DNA from: CAWBRT01 sp050015355
Lineage (GTDB): Bacteria > Acidobacteriota > Terriglobia > Terriglobales > Acidobacteriaceae
DNA: 64,000 nucleotides
Direction of reading: 5' to 3'
NCBI GenBank assembly: GCA_050015355.1
Contig: JBEKBO010000008.1
Coordinates: forward strand, 9,881 to 73,880
Positions 43,530-51,776 of this stretch are shown piece by piece (the first letter of the stretch is position 1; each line of letters begins with the position of its first letter). Below the pieces are notes generated by a model that was given only the letters and a program-made list of their open reading frames with translations, was not told the DNA's origin and ran no database searches. A program made the translations under genes and the position numbers.

Positions 43530-44066
43530 ATGACAAGCGCGGTGCAGAGCGGTCCCATACTTCTGGTGGGGTTCATGGGGGCTGGCAAGTCCAGTGTCGG
43601 CGCCGCCCTGGCTAGCGAGTTGGGATGCAGTTTCGTCGATCTCGATGCCGTGGTGGAGAACAGCGCAGGGCAGCCGGTTGCGGCGATTTTTAGCGCGGAT
43701 GGGGAGCAAAGATTTCGCCAGCTTGAGTCCGAGGCACTGGATCAAGTGCTCTCCAGCGGGAGCGAACGCCGCGTGATCGCCCTCGGAGGCGGCACCTACG
43801 TACAGCCTGAGAATCGCGATCGAATCGCTCGCAGCAGCGCCCTGGTTGTGTTTCTTGAGGTAGCGCTGGAAGAGGCAATGCGCAGGGTTCGGCGCTATGC
43901 CGACAAGCGGCCGCTGGCCGCCAACCGGGAGGCCTTCGCGAAACTCTTTGAAGAGCGGCGCTCCGCCTACGAGCAGGCCCACGTCCGCACCGACACAACC
44001 AATAAGTCCATCGTGACGATAGCGAAGGAGTTGGCCGCATGGGTCAGAGAACAAGAGCGGCAATAA
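43530..44066 (+). CDS. aroK: Shikimate kinase
   Basis: A 178-residue P-loop kinase: Walker A GFMGAGKS at 14-21, DLD near 37-39 for shikimate and magnesium binding, RFRQLESEAL, GGGTYVQPENR, and the lid region KRPLAANRE. It phosphorylates shikimate at the fifth step of chorismate synthesis. Its 3' end overlaps the next gene by 28 bases. A fragment with the right-end sequence of the TA-flanked repeat (family B) lies just upstream, around 43480-43516. Confidence 0.95.
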   Translation: MTSAVQSGPILLVGFMGAGKSSVGAALASELGCSFVDLDAVVENSAGQPVAAIFSADGEQRFRQLESEALDQVLSSGSERRVIALGGGTYVQPENRDRIARSSALVVFLEVALEEAMRRVRRYADKRPLAANREAFAKLFEERRSAYEQAHVRTDTTNKSIVTIAKELAAWVREQERQ

Positions 44067-44788
44067 GATTATTGAGTCTGGGTCTACTGGCGCTGGCTGC
44101 GCCCTCTGCGGTTTGTGCGCGCCCGAAACCGGCACAGCAGACGGTGGTCGATTCCGGCACGTTCAGCATCCTGATCGCTGGCCGCAAGGTGGGAACCGAG
44201 ACGTTCACCATCAAGCAATCGTCGGAGTCGAGCATCGCTTCGTCGGAGATCAAAATCGATGACGGCGGCAGCAAGTCGCGGCAAACCAGCGTCTTCCGCC
44301 TTAGTCCCAAAGGTGAGTTGCAGCGCTATGAATGGCACGAACTCGCTCCCGAAAAAAGCGAAATCGTAGTTGAACCGCAAGAGGAGTTCCTGGTCGAGCA
44401 CATCACCAGCGAAAATGGCAAGAAGTTCGACCAACCGTTCCTGGTTCCGGCCACTACCCTGGTGCTCGACGATTTCTTTTTTTCGCACCGGGAGATTCTT
44501 ACGTGGCGATACCTGGCGTCGATTTGCAAGGCCGTGAACGGCGTCACGCAGTGTGCCCCGCAAAAGTCGCAGTTCGGCGTGATTGTTCCCCGGCAGCACA
44601 CGTCAGTTGTCGTCACCATCGAATTCGTCGGCCGCGAGCGTGCGCCGATTCACGGAAACGAGACGGAGTTGAGCCACTACCGGATCACTTCCGAAGGAGC
44701 CGACGACTGGGATCTTTGGTTGGACGGCAATCAGAAGCTGATGCGCATCCTTATCCCAGCGACAAAAACAGAGGTCGTGCGAGATTGA
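44039..44788 (+). CDS. Secreted hypothetical protein overlapping aroK
   Basis: A 249-residue protein with a signal peptide (RAAIRLLSLGLLALAAPSAV, cleavage near residue 27). The mature part starts DSGTFSILIAGRKVGTETFT, a pattern seen in beta-rich secreted domains related to DUF3108/DUF6134-like proteins, with a Cys pair at about 167 and 177. It is translated from an ATG inside the aroK end (28-base overlap), so the two are probably coupled. Function unknown; the link to aroK may be only transcriptional. Confidence 0.78.
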   Translation: MGQRTRAAIRLLSLGLLALAAPSAVCARPKPAQQTVVDSGTFSILIAGRKVGTETFTIKQSSESSIASSEIKIDDGGSKSRQTSVFRLSPKGELQRYEWHELAPEKSEIVVEPQEEFLVEHITSENGKKFDQPFLVPATTLVLDDFFFSHREILTWRYLASICKAVNGVTQCAPQKSQFGVIVPRQHTSVVVTIEFVGRERAPIHGNETELSHYRITSEGADDWDLWLDGNQKLMRILIPATKTEVVRD

Positions 44789-44824
44789 GCTGGATTGCGT
44801 TCGCAGGTAGACCAGATTCTGTGC

Positions 44825-45012
44825 TGTCATGCTGAGCGAGCCGGGGCCCCCGGCAACGGCCGTTTATGCCGTTGCTGGGGTGGAGCAGCGAAGCATCCCA
44901 GGGAACTATCCCATACCGCGTCGCTCTGGGCTTTTTAATGAAATCTTTCGGCTGCGCCTCAGCCCCACGCCGTACTGGGATTCTTCGCTCCCCTTGGTCG
45001 CTCAGAATGACA
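44825..45012. repeat. MITE-like element with TGTCATGCTGAGCGA ends (188 bases, family F)
   Basis: Terminal inverted repeats of 15 bases with one mismatch: TGTCATGCTGAGCGA at 44825-44839 and TCGCTCAGAATGACA ending at 45012. Inside, a hairpin of the CACCCCA/GGGGACCCC type is present in inverted orientation (about 44843-44885). It encodes no protein. Confidence 0.85.
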
Positions 45013-45190
45013 CAGTGAAAGTTATTACCTGAATTCCGGGACGTTACGCTAGGCTAGGGCGGTTTCAGAGCAGACGCACGCCGGAGCTATCCTTCATGGG
45101 ATATACCTTTCGCGCATGGAATATCCCTTTCGCGAAACTGATCTATAATTTTCGGTCACATTTTTTATCTTTCGATTGAGGTCTTTCGCT

Positions 45191-46369
45191 ATGCCCACAT
45201 CCCCAGTTTCATCCGTGGCGCCGCAATCGCTGCTCGCGCTGACCGAGGATGAGCAGTTGTTCCGTGACAGCGTCCGGCAGTTCGCCGAGGAGGCGGTTCG
45301 TCCTCTGGTCAAGGAGATGGACGAAAAAGGAGTCTTCGAACACTCGCTGATTGAGCAGTTTTTTCAGCTTGGACTGATGGGAATCGAAATTCCCGAACAG
45401 TACGGCGGCAGCGGTGCGAGCTTTTTCGAAGCTATCCTTGCGGTTGAAGAATTGTCGCGCGTCGACCCCTCGGCGGCCGTGGTCGTCGATGTGCAGAACA
45501 CGCTGGTGAACAACGCCATACTCCGCTGGGCCAACGAAGAGCAAAAGAAAAAGTATTTGCCGAAGATGGCGAGCGAGTGGGTGGGGGCTTACGCTTTGAG
45601 CGAGGCGGGATCGGGGTCCGACGCTTTTGCTTTGCAGTGCCGCGCCCAGGATAAAGGCGACCACTGGCTGCTCAACGGGCAGAAGTTGTGGATCACGAAT
45701 GGCAAGGAAGCAAGCCTGTTTATTATGCTGACCACGGTGGACCCCGCGGCCGGCTACCGTGGCGTTACCGCATTCCTGGTGGAAAAAAGCTTCCCGGGCT
45801 TTTCGGTCGGCAAGAAGGAAGACAAGCTTGGCATCCGCGCATCTTCCACCTGCGAATTGATTATGGAAGATTGCAAAGTGCCCAAGGAAAACCTGCTGGG
45901 AGAGGTGGGCAAAGGCTACAAGATCGCCATCGAAACGCTGAACGAAGGGCGCATAGGGATCGGCGCGCAGATGCTGGGCCTGGCGCAAGGAGCACTGGAT
46001 GTGGCGGTGAAATATGCGCAGGAGCGCAAACAGTTTGGCCAGCCGATCGCGAACTTCCAGGCCATTCAGTTCCAACTGGCGCAGATGGCAACCGAAGTTA
46101 TGGCCATGCGGATGATGGTCTACAACGTCGCCAGGATGAAAGACGCCGGCATGCCCTTCCTGAAAGAAGCGGCGATGACCAAGCTGTACTGTTCGCAGGT
46201 TGCCGAGCGGGTGGCGTCGATGGCCGTGGAAATTCTTGGCGGCTACGGCTTCACAAAAGACTATCCGGCGGAGAAATTTTTCCGCGATTCGAAGATCGGC
46301 AGCATCTACGAGGGAACCTCAAATATGCAGTTGGCGACCATCGCCAAGCTGGTGCTCGGCGGAAAGTGA
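45191..46369 (+). CDS. Acyl-CoA dehydrogenase (short/branched-chain type)
   Basis: A 392-residue flavoprotein with the family signatures YALSEAGSGSDAFAL, WITNGKEASLFIML, the catalytic Glu in SIYEGTSNMQLATIAK and GGYGFTKDYPAEKFFRD. It oxidises acyl-CoA to enoyl-CoA with FAD and passes electrons to ETF. The start at 45191 has GAGG about 11 bases upstream, and a TATAAT at 45144-45149 may be the -10 box. It stands alone between repeats, with no other fatty-acid genes near. The sequence fits short/branched-chain enzymes, but chain-length specificity is not certain. Confidence 0.92.
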   Translation: MPTSPVSSVAPQSLLALTEDEQLFRDSVRQFAEEAVRPLVKEMDEKGVFEHSLIEQFFQLGLMGIEIPEQYGGSGASFFEAILAVEELSRVDPSAAVVVDVQNTLVNNAILRWANEEQKKKYLPKMASEWVGAYALSEAGSGSDAFALQCRAQDKGDHWLLNGQKLWITNGKEASLFIMLTTVDPAAGYRGVTAFLVEKSFPGFSVGKKEDKLGIRASSTCELIMEDCKVPKENLLGEVGKGYKIAIETLNEGRIGIGAQMLGLAQGALDVAVKYAQERKQFGQPIANFQAIQFQLAQMATEVMAMRMMVYNVARMKDAGMPFLKEAAMTKLYCSQVAERVASMAVEILGGYGFTKDYPAEKFFRDSKIGSIYEGTSNMQLATIAKLVLGGK

Positions 46370-46424
46370 GTAACGCTCCGCACGGCGCCGCTCTGGCGCA
46401 TTAGCGAACGGCAACAACCGCTCT

Positions 46425-46507
46425 CACCCCAGCGAGCAATGCTCGCTGGGGACCCCGATTAGCAATTCCACCCCACTACCCGCAAATGCGGCGTAGTGGG
46501 GACCCCG
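46425..46507. repeat. Two adjacent hairpin repeats with different inner stems
   Basis: The hairpin at 46425-46457 has stem GCGAGCAATGCTCGC; the hairpin at 46468-46507 has stem ACTACCCGC...GCGTAGT. Both are framed by CACCCCA on the left and GGGGACCCCG on the right. They lie in the convergent gap after the acyl-CoA dehydrogenase gene. Confidence 0.88.
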
Positions 46508-46550
46508 GCCAATTCGCGGGGACCTTTTTCGTGTGCGGCGGCGCTTCCGG

Positions 46551-46796
46551 CTATAGCAGCTTGCCGGCCAACTGCACCAGCAGTGCGGCGCGCAATCTCT
46601 CGTCGCTTTCCAGTTGAGTCGCGAGATGCGTCCGGCAATAAGGGGCAACCTTGGACGCAAGTGGATCAACCACGACGAACTCGATGGGACAAGGCTTGGT
46701 CCCCGGTCTTACCTGCTGTGCCGTCATTTGCCACGGGCAAGGACCCGCAGCGCCATGCTTTGCCGCGTCGAACTTCTCGATGGTCAGCATCTTCAT
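46551..46796 (-). CDS. Small hypothetical protein
   Basis: An 81-residue protein, MKMLTIEKFDAAKHGAAGPC, continuing to a C-terminal helix (SDERLRAALLVQLAGKLL). Three Cys are at 20, 36 and 54. A good ribosome site (GGAG, 8 bases before the ATG at 46796) sets the start. No membrane segment and no recognised family. Confidence 0.5.
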   Translation of the reverse strand: MKMLTIEKFDAAKHGAAGPCPWQMTAQQVRPGTKPCPIEFVVVDPLASKVAPYCRTHLATQLESDERLRAALLVQLAGKLL

Positions 46797-47289
46797 AAGG
46801 GCATCTCCAGCTATTAGGGTTAAGAAACGGAGACAACCTAGCGCCTCAGCTTCGGTCTGAAGAGAAGCAAAAGGACTTCGCATCGGTCGCCGTCCGCCCT
46901 ATGCATGTGCAATTGCAGTGCAAATGTGAGTAGATCTTTTGCCTGCTGAAAAGACGGGACTTACTCCAGGCAGATGCAATTCTCAAAAGCCAAACCACTG
47001 CATTTTGCTAGTAACCACTGCGTTTTGCAGTACTGCAAAGTTCTGGACATGCACGCCGCAATGCAGCCTTTGCGCACGCCACGGAGTCAGAAAGGTGAAT
47101 CCGCGTGACGGGCGTCACGCAAAAGACAAGGACATCAAGCGAGGATTCGCGGTGCGTGCCTGCCGCGAATCCGGTCTAACGTTTGCCTTCCGGCACAAGA
47201 TCAGGAACTCGGCGGCAGAGCTCAAGTACGGTAGAATTGTGACGTTCCACCCCAGCAACGGCAAAAACCGCCGTTGCCGGGGACCCGGG
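46797..47289. other. Intergenic region before tRNA-Arg
   Basis: About 490 bases without a convincing gene. It holds a repetitive stretch near 46990-47035 (ACCACTGC and TTTTGC units) and a hairpin repeat of the CACCCCA type at 47247-47287 that ends 3 bases before the tRNA. Confidence 0.55.
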
Positions 47290-47366
47290 GGGAGCGTAGC
47301 TCAGGTGGATAGAGCATCTGCCTTCTAAGCAGAGGGTCGCAGGTTCGAGTCCTGCCGCTCCTACCA
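47290..47366 (+). tRNA. tRNA-Arg (anticodon TCT), CCA encoded
   Basis: A 77-base cloverleaf. Acceptor GGGAGCG pairs with CGCTCCT; D arm GCTC/GAGC; anticodon stem TCTGC/GCAGA with loop CTTCTAA; T arm GCAGG-TTCGAGT-CCTGC; discriminator A; encoded CCA. Anticodon TCT reads AGA/AGG arginine codons. Confidence 0.97.
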
Positions 47367-47469
47367 TTTGCTTTTGATAGGCCTAGCTGCCGGCTGGATT
47401 CTTCTCTAAGCACTGCTTTCTGAGCCGCTGTCTTTGCCCGGTGGCGCATTATAAAGCTTCTACGCTCTT

Positions 47470-48669
47470 ATGGCGGCCATTCTTATCTTCCTCGCCACTT
47501 ATCTGGTGCTCGTCATCGGCCGATTGCCGTGGTCCCGGGTCGACCGAACGGGCGGGTGCATCATCGGCGCCAGCCTGATGATCGCCTTCGGTGCCCTGGA
47601 TTTAAAGCAAGCAGTCGCCGCCATCGATTTCGACACCATCATCCTGCTGTTCGGCATGATGATCGTGGTCGCCAACCTGCGCCTCTCCGGCTTTTTCGGC
47701 GCGGTGGCCGAGTGGGTGGTGGAGCATGCGCACGGGCCGTTCGTCCTGCTGGCCGCCATCGTCCTGGTGGCCGGATTCTTCTCGGCTTTCTTTGTGAACG
47801 ACACCATGTGCCTGGTGCTCACGCCTCTGGTGCTGGAAATTACCCGCCGACTGCGCCGCAACGCCTTGCCTTACCTGCTTGCCGTGGCAACGGCGTCAAA
47901 CATCGGGAGTGTGGCGACGATTACGGGCAATCCGCAGAACATGATGATCGGCAGTTTTTCGGGAATCCACTACCGGACTTTCGCGGCAGCGCTCTCGCCA
48001 GTCGCAGTGGTGGGGCTAATGTTGACGGTGGCCGTGATCGCCGCCATCTACCATCGAGAGTTCCGGCTCCGGGAAAAGGTCGCACTCGAACAACGCCCGA
48101 TACACACCAACCGTGTGCTGATGTGGAAGTCGTTGATCGTGTCGGCGGGCATGATCGGATTCTTCTTCGTGGGTTGGCCGGTTCCGAAAGTGGCGCTCAT
48201 AGCGGGTGCGCTGCTGCTGGTTACACGGAGCGTGAAACCGGAGAAGATTTACCGCGAGATCGATTGGTCATTGCTGGTGCTCTTCATCGGACTCTTTATC
48301 GTGGTGGCGGGCGTGGAGACAACCGCCCTGCCCGACGACCTTTTCCGCACCGCGCAACGATACCACCTGGAGCGCCCCTCCGTGCTGAGCACGTTTGCGG
48401 CCCTGCTATCCAATGTCGTGAGCAACGTGCCCGCGGTCCTGGTGTTCAAGCCCTTCATCACTCGCCTGGGCGACCCCGGGCGGGCGTGGCTCACACTGGC
48501 TATGTCCACCACGCTGGCGGGCAATCTGACCATTCTCGGTTCGGTTGCGAACCTGATCGTCGTGCAGAAAGCGCGCCACGAAGTGCAAATCAGTTTTTGG
48601 GACTACTTCAAGGTCGGCGCACCGCTGACGGTGTTGACCATCGTCGCCGGAGTCATCTTGCTGGGCTGA
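47470..48669 (+). CDS. Anion/cation transporter of the ArsB/NhaD superfamily
   Basis: A 399-residue protein with about 11 membrane helices. Signature blocks are DFDTIILLFGMMIVVANL, FFVNDTMCLVLTPLV, ATASNIGSVATITGNPQNMM and LLSNVVSNVPAVLVF, which match the anion-permease (ArsB/NhaD, YbiR-like) group. The substrate cannot be determined: candidates are arsenite, citrate-like anions or sodium/proton exchange. It follows tRNA-Arg by about 100 bases and converges with an MFS gene. The start at 47470 lacks a strong ribosome site. Confidence 0.88.
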   Translation: MAAILIFLATYLVLVIGRLPWSRVDRTGGCIIGASLMIAFGALDLKQAVAAIDFDTIILLFGMMIVVANLRLSGFFGAVAEWVVEHAHGPFVLLAAIVLVAGFFSAFFVNDTMCLVLTPLVLEITRRLRRNALPYLLAVATASNIGSVATITGNPQNMMIGSFSGIHYRTFAAALSPVAVVGLMLTVAVIAAIYHREFRLREKVALEQRPIHTNRVLMWKSLIVSAGMIGFFFVGWPVPKVALIAGALLLVTRSVKPEKIYREIDWSLLVLFIGLFIVVAGVETTALPDDLFRTAQRYHLERPSVLSTFAALLSNVVSNVPAVLVFKPFITRLGDPGRAWLTLAMSTTLAGNLTILGSVANLIVVQKARHEVQISFWDYFKVGAPLTVLTIVAGVILLG

Positions 48670-48693
48670 GCTGACGAAATCAACAGCACTGCG

Positions 48694-48748
48694 CACTCCG
48701 CCATGAATAAGGCTCCGGAGCAGTTCATTTCGCCGGATGGGCGGAGTG
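48694..48748. terminator. Possible bidirectional terminator between convergent transporter genes
   Basis: CACTCCGCC at 48694-48702 and GGCGGAGTG at 48740-48748 form perfect 9-base arms with a 37-base loop between two convergent genes. No T-run follows on the plus strand beyond CACTCTTTT, so it is tentative. Confidence 0.35.
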
Positions 48749-48751
48749 CTG

Positions 48752-50020
48752 TCACTCTTTTGCCAATCGCGTGTGGCACGTCTCGGGCATGAAAAAATAG
48801 AGGATAGCGAACGCTGCCGACGCCACCGCCGCGAGGAATAGGAAGCCGGCGCGAAAGCCCACGCGGTGAACAATACTACCAGCGATGACCTGGCTCAGAG
48901 CCGCGCCGATACCGACCGCAGTGGTGATGGCTCCCAGCGTGAGATTGAATCGGCCGGTACCGCGCGTCAAATCGGCGATCACGAGCACGGACACAACTCC
49001 GAAGATCCCCGCCCCGACGCCGTCCATGACCTGGATGGCCACGAGCAATGCCGTCTTGGACGTGAGGGTGTAAAGAACGCCACGAATCGGAAGTACGCCG
49101 AAGGCGATCAGCAGAAGTGGCTTTCGACCCCATGTCCCGGCCTTCCGTCCCGACCAGGACGCGATCAGCGTGATGACGAACTGGGTCGTGACCACGCACG
49201 CCGACATGAAGAGCATTGAGCTGCGCCCCTGCCCCTTGGCCAGCAGCTCGCCAAGTAACGGCAGCATCGCCGCGTTCGCAAAATGGAACATCACGGCGCA
49301 GACGAGGAAGAGGACCAGTGGACGATCCCGGAAGAGCACCCGGACGCTTTCCGCTTTACCGCCTTTCTCGCCGTCATTTGCGCCACGGGCGAGCTCGTAG
49401 TCAATCTCGTCGGGTCTGATGAGAAGCAGGACGAAAATCGTGGGGACCGCAAGAGCCACGACGAAGAAAAAAATGCTCCGGTTGGAAGCGAGATAGCCGA
49501 GAAGTCCCATCGACAAGGCGGCAGTCACGTTACCTGCCGAGTTGAACGTCTGATTGCGGCCTTGGCGGGTGTCGAATGCGGCACGTCCGACGACCCCGAG
49601 CGAGATGGCGCAGATGGCTGGGATGAAGACGCTGGATGTGCCGCCAATCAAGACCTGGGCGCCCATGACGGGCCAGAACGACGGAAATAGAGCGATCAGC
49701 AGCGCTCCCGCAGCCAGCGCGGCCACGGCCACAGCGATCAGCGCTCGCTTCGAGCGAAGGAAGTCAACGAGCGCGCCAGCCGGCGTCTGCGTGAGAATTC
49801 CCGCGATTCCGCCGACCGTGAGCGCGAGCCCCACGCGCTCTTCGTTCCACCGGTAGCCAGCGAGGTAAATTGCGAGGAACGGCCCCACCCCCGTCTGCAC
49901 GTCGGCGAGGAGGAAATTGAGCCAATCAAGGCCACGCAGCGTTCGCCGCGAAGGGGACCTCTTGGTCTCAATGGACGCGTCAGGCTCGCGCGCGCTCTTC
50001 AACAGGAATCTCTTTTCCAA
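48752..50020 (-). CDS. Major facilitator superfamily transporter
   Basis: A 422-residue protein with 12 predicted membrane helices. The N-terminal 30 residues are basic and soluble. The MFS loop 2-3 region is GILTQTPAGALVDFLRSKRA, and the second half repeats a similar motif (WSGRKAGTWGRKPLLL). It is probably a drug or metabolite exporter, but the substrate is unknown. It is convergent with the ArsB-type transporter and is followed upstream by repeat-rich DNA. Confidence 0.88.
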   Translation of the reverse strand: MEKRFLLKSAREPDASIETKRSPSRRTLRGLDWLNFLLADVQTGVGPFLAIYLAGYRWNEERVGLALTVGGIAGILTQTPAGALVDFLRSKRALIAVAVAALAAGALLIALFPSFWPVMGAQVLIGGTSSVFIPAICAISLGVVGRAAFDTRQGRNQTFNSAGNVTAALSMGLLGYLASNRSIFFFVVALAVPTIFVLLLIRPDEIDYELARGANDGEKGGKAESVRVLFRDRPLVLFLVCAVMFHFANAAMLPLLGELLAKGQGRSSMLFMSACVVTTQFVITLIASWSGRKAGTWGRKPLLLIAFGVLPIRGVLYTLTSKTALLVAIQVMDGVGAGIFGVVSVLVIADLTRGTGRFNLTLGAITTAVGIGAALSQVIAGSIVHRVGFRAGFLFLAAVASAAFAILYFFMPETCHTRLAKE

Positions 50021-50177
50021 CTCTGAATTGCTCGAATTGCACTGCTGGTGAACGGTTCAGCAAGGCCATATTACATCTTCAAACGAAAAGCGGAGTGATG
50101 TTGCTGGGCTGAGCGGACGATTGCCCACATTAGCTCCGCCTGCGGCTCCGCAAATGTGGGCTACCACGAAATGACGC

Positions 50178-50262
50178 ATCCCTCAGGGGCTAAAGCCCGC
50201 ATTCTTTTGGCTACTGCCGGACGGGCTGAAGCCCGTCCCCTTCAAAAACCTATTCATGAAAC
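50178..50262. repeat. Partial TA-flanked repeat (family B) fragment
   Basis: It contains AGGGGCTAAAGCCCGCATTC, CGGGCTGAAGCCCG hairpins and the right end TTCATGAAACAGGGTCTA, matching the right part of the element at 51589-51724. The left end is not recognisable. A separate simple hairpin (CCCACATTAGC...GCAAATGTGGG) precedes it at about 50127-50161. Confidence 0.7.
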
Positions 50263-50267
50263 AGGGT

Positions 50268-51239
50268 CTACTTCGCGAGCTTTCCGGCGAGTGCGTCGTC
50301 GGCAGTCCACTCGACTGCGCTGGTGACCGGCGCGGTGCGGTGTTCGTTGACGGAAAGCCGGAAGACGTCTGGCCGGGCGTAATGGCCTACGACATCGAAG
50401 TCATACTTGGCGCGCGGGATCTCGTCGAGATCGATGTCGGCGGTCAAAATGCATTCGCCGTCAAACGTGGGAGCGGCGAGCACGCGTCCCAAGGGATCGA
50501 TGATGCAACTGCCGCCGCGCATGAGGACGGTATTGGGATCATCGCCCTGCTGCGCCGGGTAGTCGGCGGGAAAGCTTCCTCGCTTGATGTATTGGCAGGC
50601 GGTGAGCACAAAACACCGGCCCTCAAGCGCAATATGCCGCATGGTTGGAAGCCAGGTCTCGCGGTCATCGGCGGTGGGAGCGCAATAGATTTGTATGTTC
50701 TTGGAGTACATCGCCATGCGCAACATGGGCATGTAATTCTCCCAGCAAATGACGGTGCCGAGTTTTCCCACCTCGGTATCGAAGACCGGCAGGGTCGAGC
50801 CGTCACCGAACCCCCAGACGAGGCGTTCGTGGGCCGTCGGCATGAGCTTGCGGTGTTTGCCAAGCAGAGCGCCGTCGGGGGCGAAGAAGAGCGCGGTGCA
50901 GTACAAAGTGCCGCCGTCGCGCTCGATGACACCGATCACGAGATGAACATGATTCTCCCGCGCCGCCTTGCCGAGAGCTTCGGTGGCCGGGCCGGGCACC
51001 TCGATGGCGCTCGCCCAATACTTGCGGAACTGTTCGCGGCCCTCCGGCGAACGGCTGCCAACCCGCGATCCAAAATCCAGGCCTTTCGGATAGACGGAAA
51101 TGAACGCCTCGGGAAAGACAGCCAGGGCGACGCCTTTGCCTGCCGCTTCAGCGGTCAGCCGACATGCTTTCTCCACACTGGCTTCCCAATCAAAGGGAAC
51201 GGCCCCTGCCTGAACCACCGCAGCTCGAAATTGTTTCAT
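50268..51239 (-). CDS. Carbon-nitrogen hydrolase (nitrilase family)
   Basis: A 323-residue enzyme with the Glu-Lys-Cys triad at 44 (FPEAFIS), 131 (KHRKLMPT) and 165 (VICWENYMP). The arrangement, SVYPKGLDF and the C-terminal TADIDLDEIPRAKYDFDVVG are typical of aliphatic-type nitrilases that turn nitriles into carboxylic acids and ammonia; related amidases cannot be excluded. The start at 51239 is fixed by GAGGAGGT 5 bases upstream. The upstream region is filled with nested repeats. Confidence 0.9.
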   Translation of the reverse strand: MKQFRAAVVQAGAVPFDWEASVEKACRLTAEAAGKGVALAVFPEAFISVYPKGLDFGSRVGSRSPEGREQFRKYWASAIEVPGPATEALGKAARENHVHLVIGVIERDGGTLYCTALFFAPDGALLGKHRKLMPTAHERLVWGFGDGSTLPVFDTEVGKLGTVICWENYMPMLRMAMYSKNIQIYCAPTADDRETWLPTMRHIALEGRCFVLTACQYIKRGSFPADYPAQQGDDPNTVLMRGGSCIIDPLGRVLAAPTFDGECILTADIDLDEIPRAKYDFDVVGHYARPDVFRLSVNEHRTAPVTSAVEWTADDALAGKLAK

Positions 51240-51291
51240 GGCAAACCTCCTCGCAGCTCCGTGACAACCTTCATGGCATATTAACTTGACC

Positions 51292-51379
51292 ACCATCCCA
51301 GGTTAGCGCCGATCAATCACCCCAGCGAGCAGGGCTCGCCGGGGACCCCGATCAGCGCGGCGCGGAACCTGGGGCACCC
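51292..51379. repeat. Palindrome (TGGGGCACCC type) with a second hairpin nested in its loop
   Basis: The outer arms CCCAGGTTAGCGCCG and CGGCGCGGAACCTGGGG are those of the element at 36402-36515. The loop is replaced by a complete CACCCCAGCGAGCAGGGCTC...GGGGACCCC hairpin at 51318-51350. Confidence 0.8.
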
Positions 51380-51394
51380 GGCGGGTTCCCCGAT

Positions 51395-51740
51395 AGGTAA
51401 ATCCCGAAATAAACTCAGTCTGTCATGGCGAGCGAAGTCGAGCCACCTTTTGTTCCTGCTGTCGAAAAACAAAGGGTGGCTCCACTCCGCGCCCGAATAG
51501 CCCTTTTGCTGGCAAGTGTAACGTCGGATACGCAGCTTCTCTGCTCCGGCCACAGGTGTTTGGCGCTCCGCTCGCCATGACATCCTCTTAGAGCTTGCTT
51601 CATAAACCGATGTTAGAGGCAACGACAAATTCCCCCCAGGGGCTAAAGCCCGCATTGTCGTTGGCTCTGGACGGCGCGGCTAAAGCCGCGCCCCTTCAAA
51701 GAACTATTGATAAAACAGGTTCTAGGAATTTGGATACACC
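51395..51740. repeat. MITE-like family A, copy 4, interrupted by a nested element
   Basis: The inner inverted ends are TGTCATGGCGAGCGAAG at 51421 and GCTCCGCTCGCCATGACA ending at 51582; the outer right end GGATACACC is at about 51732-51740. Between ATGACATCCTCTTA and GGAATTTGGATACACC a separate element (51589-51724) has inserted. Confidence 0.88.
51589..51724. mobile_element. TA-flanked element (family B) inserted into a family A repeat
   Basis: The element spans about 132 bases between direct TA dinucleotides at 51589-51590 and 51723-51724. Its ends TAGAGCTTGCTTCATAAA and (complement of the right end) TAGAACCTGTTTTATCAA are imperfect inverted repeats. Inside are hairpins such as GGCGCGGCTAAAGCCGCGCC. 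Removing the element plus one TA restores a family A end. Confidence 0.82.
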
Positions 51741-51776
51741 AACAAAGAAACAGGCCCCTACTCATCCGCAAACGCT

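Noticed and set aside
46797..47289. Attachment site at the tRNA-Arg gene
   Set aside because: No integrase and no duplicated tRNA 3' end within the window.
46939..47328. Plus-strand open frame ending inside the tRNA
   Set aside because: It runs into tRNA-Arg and through a hairpin repeat; composition is rich in Arg, Cys and His, so it is not a gene.
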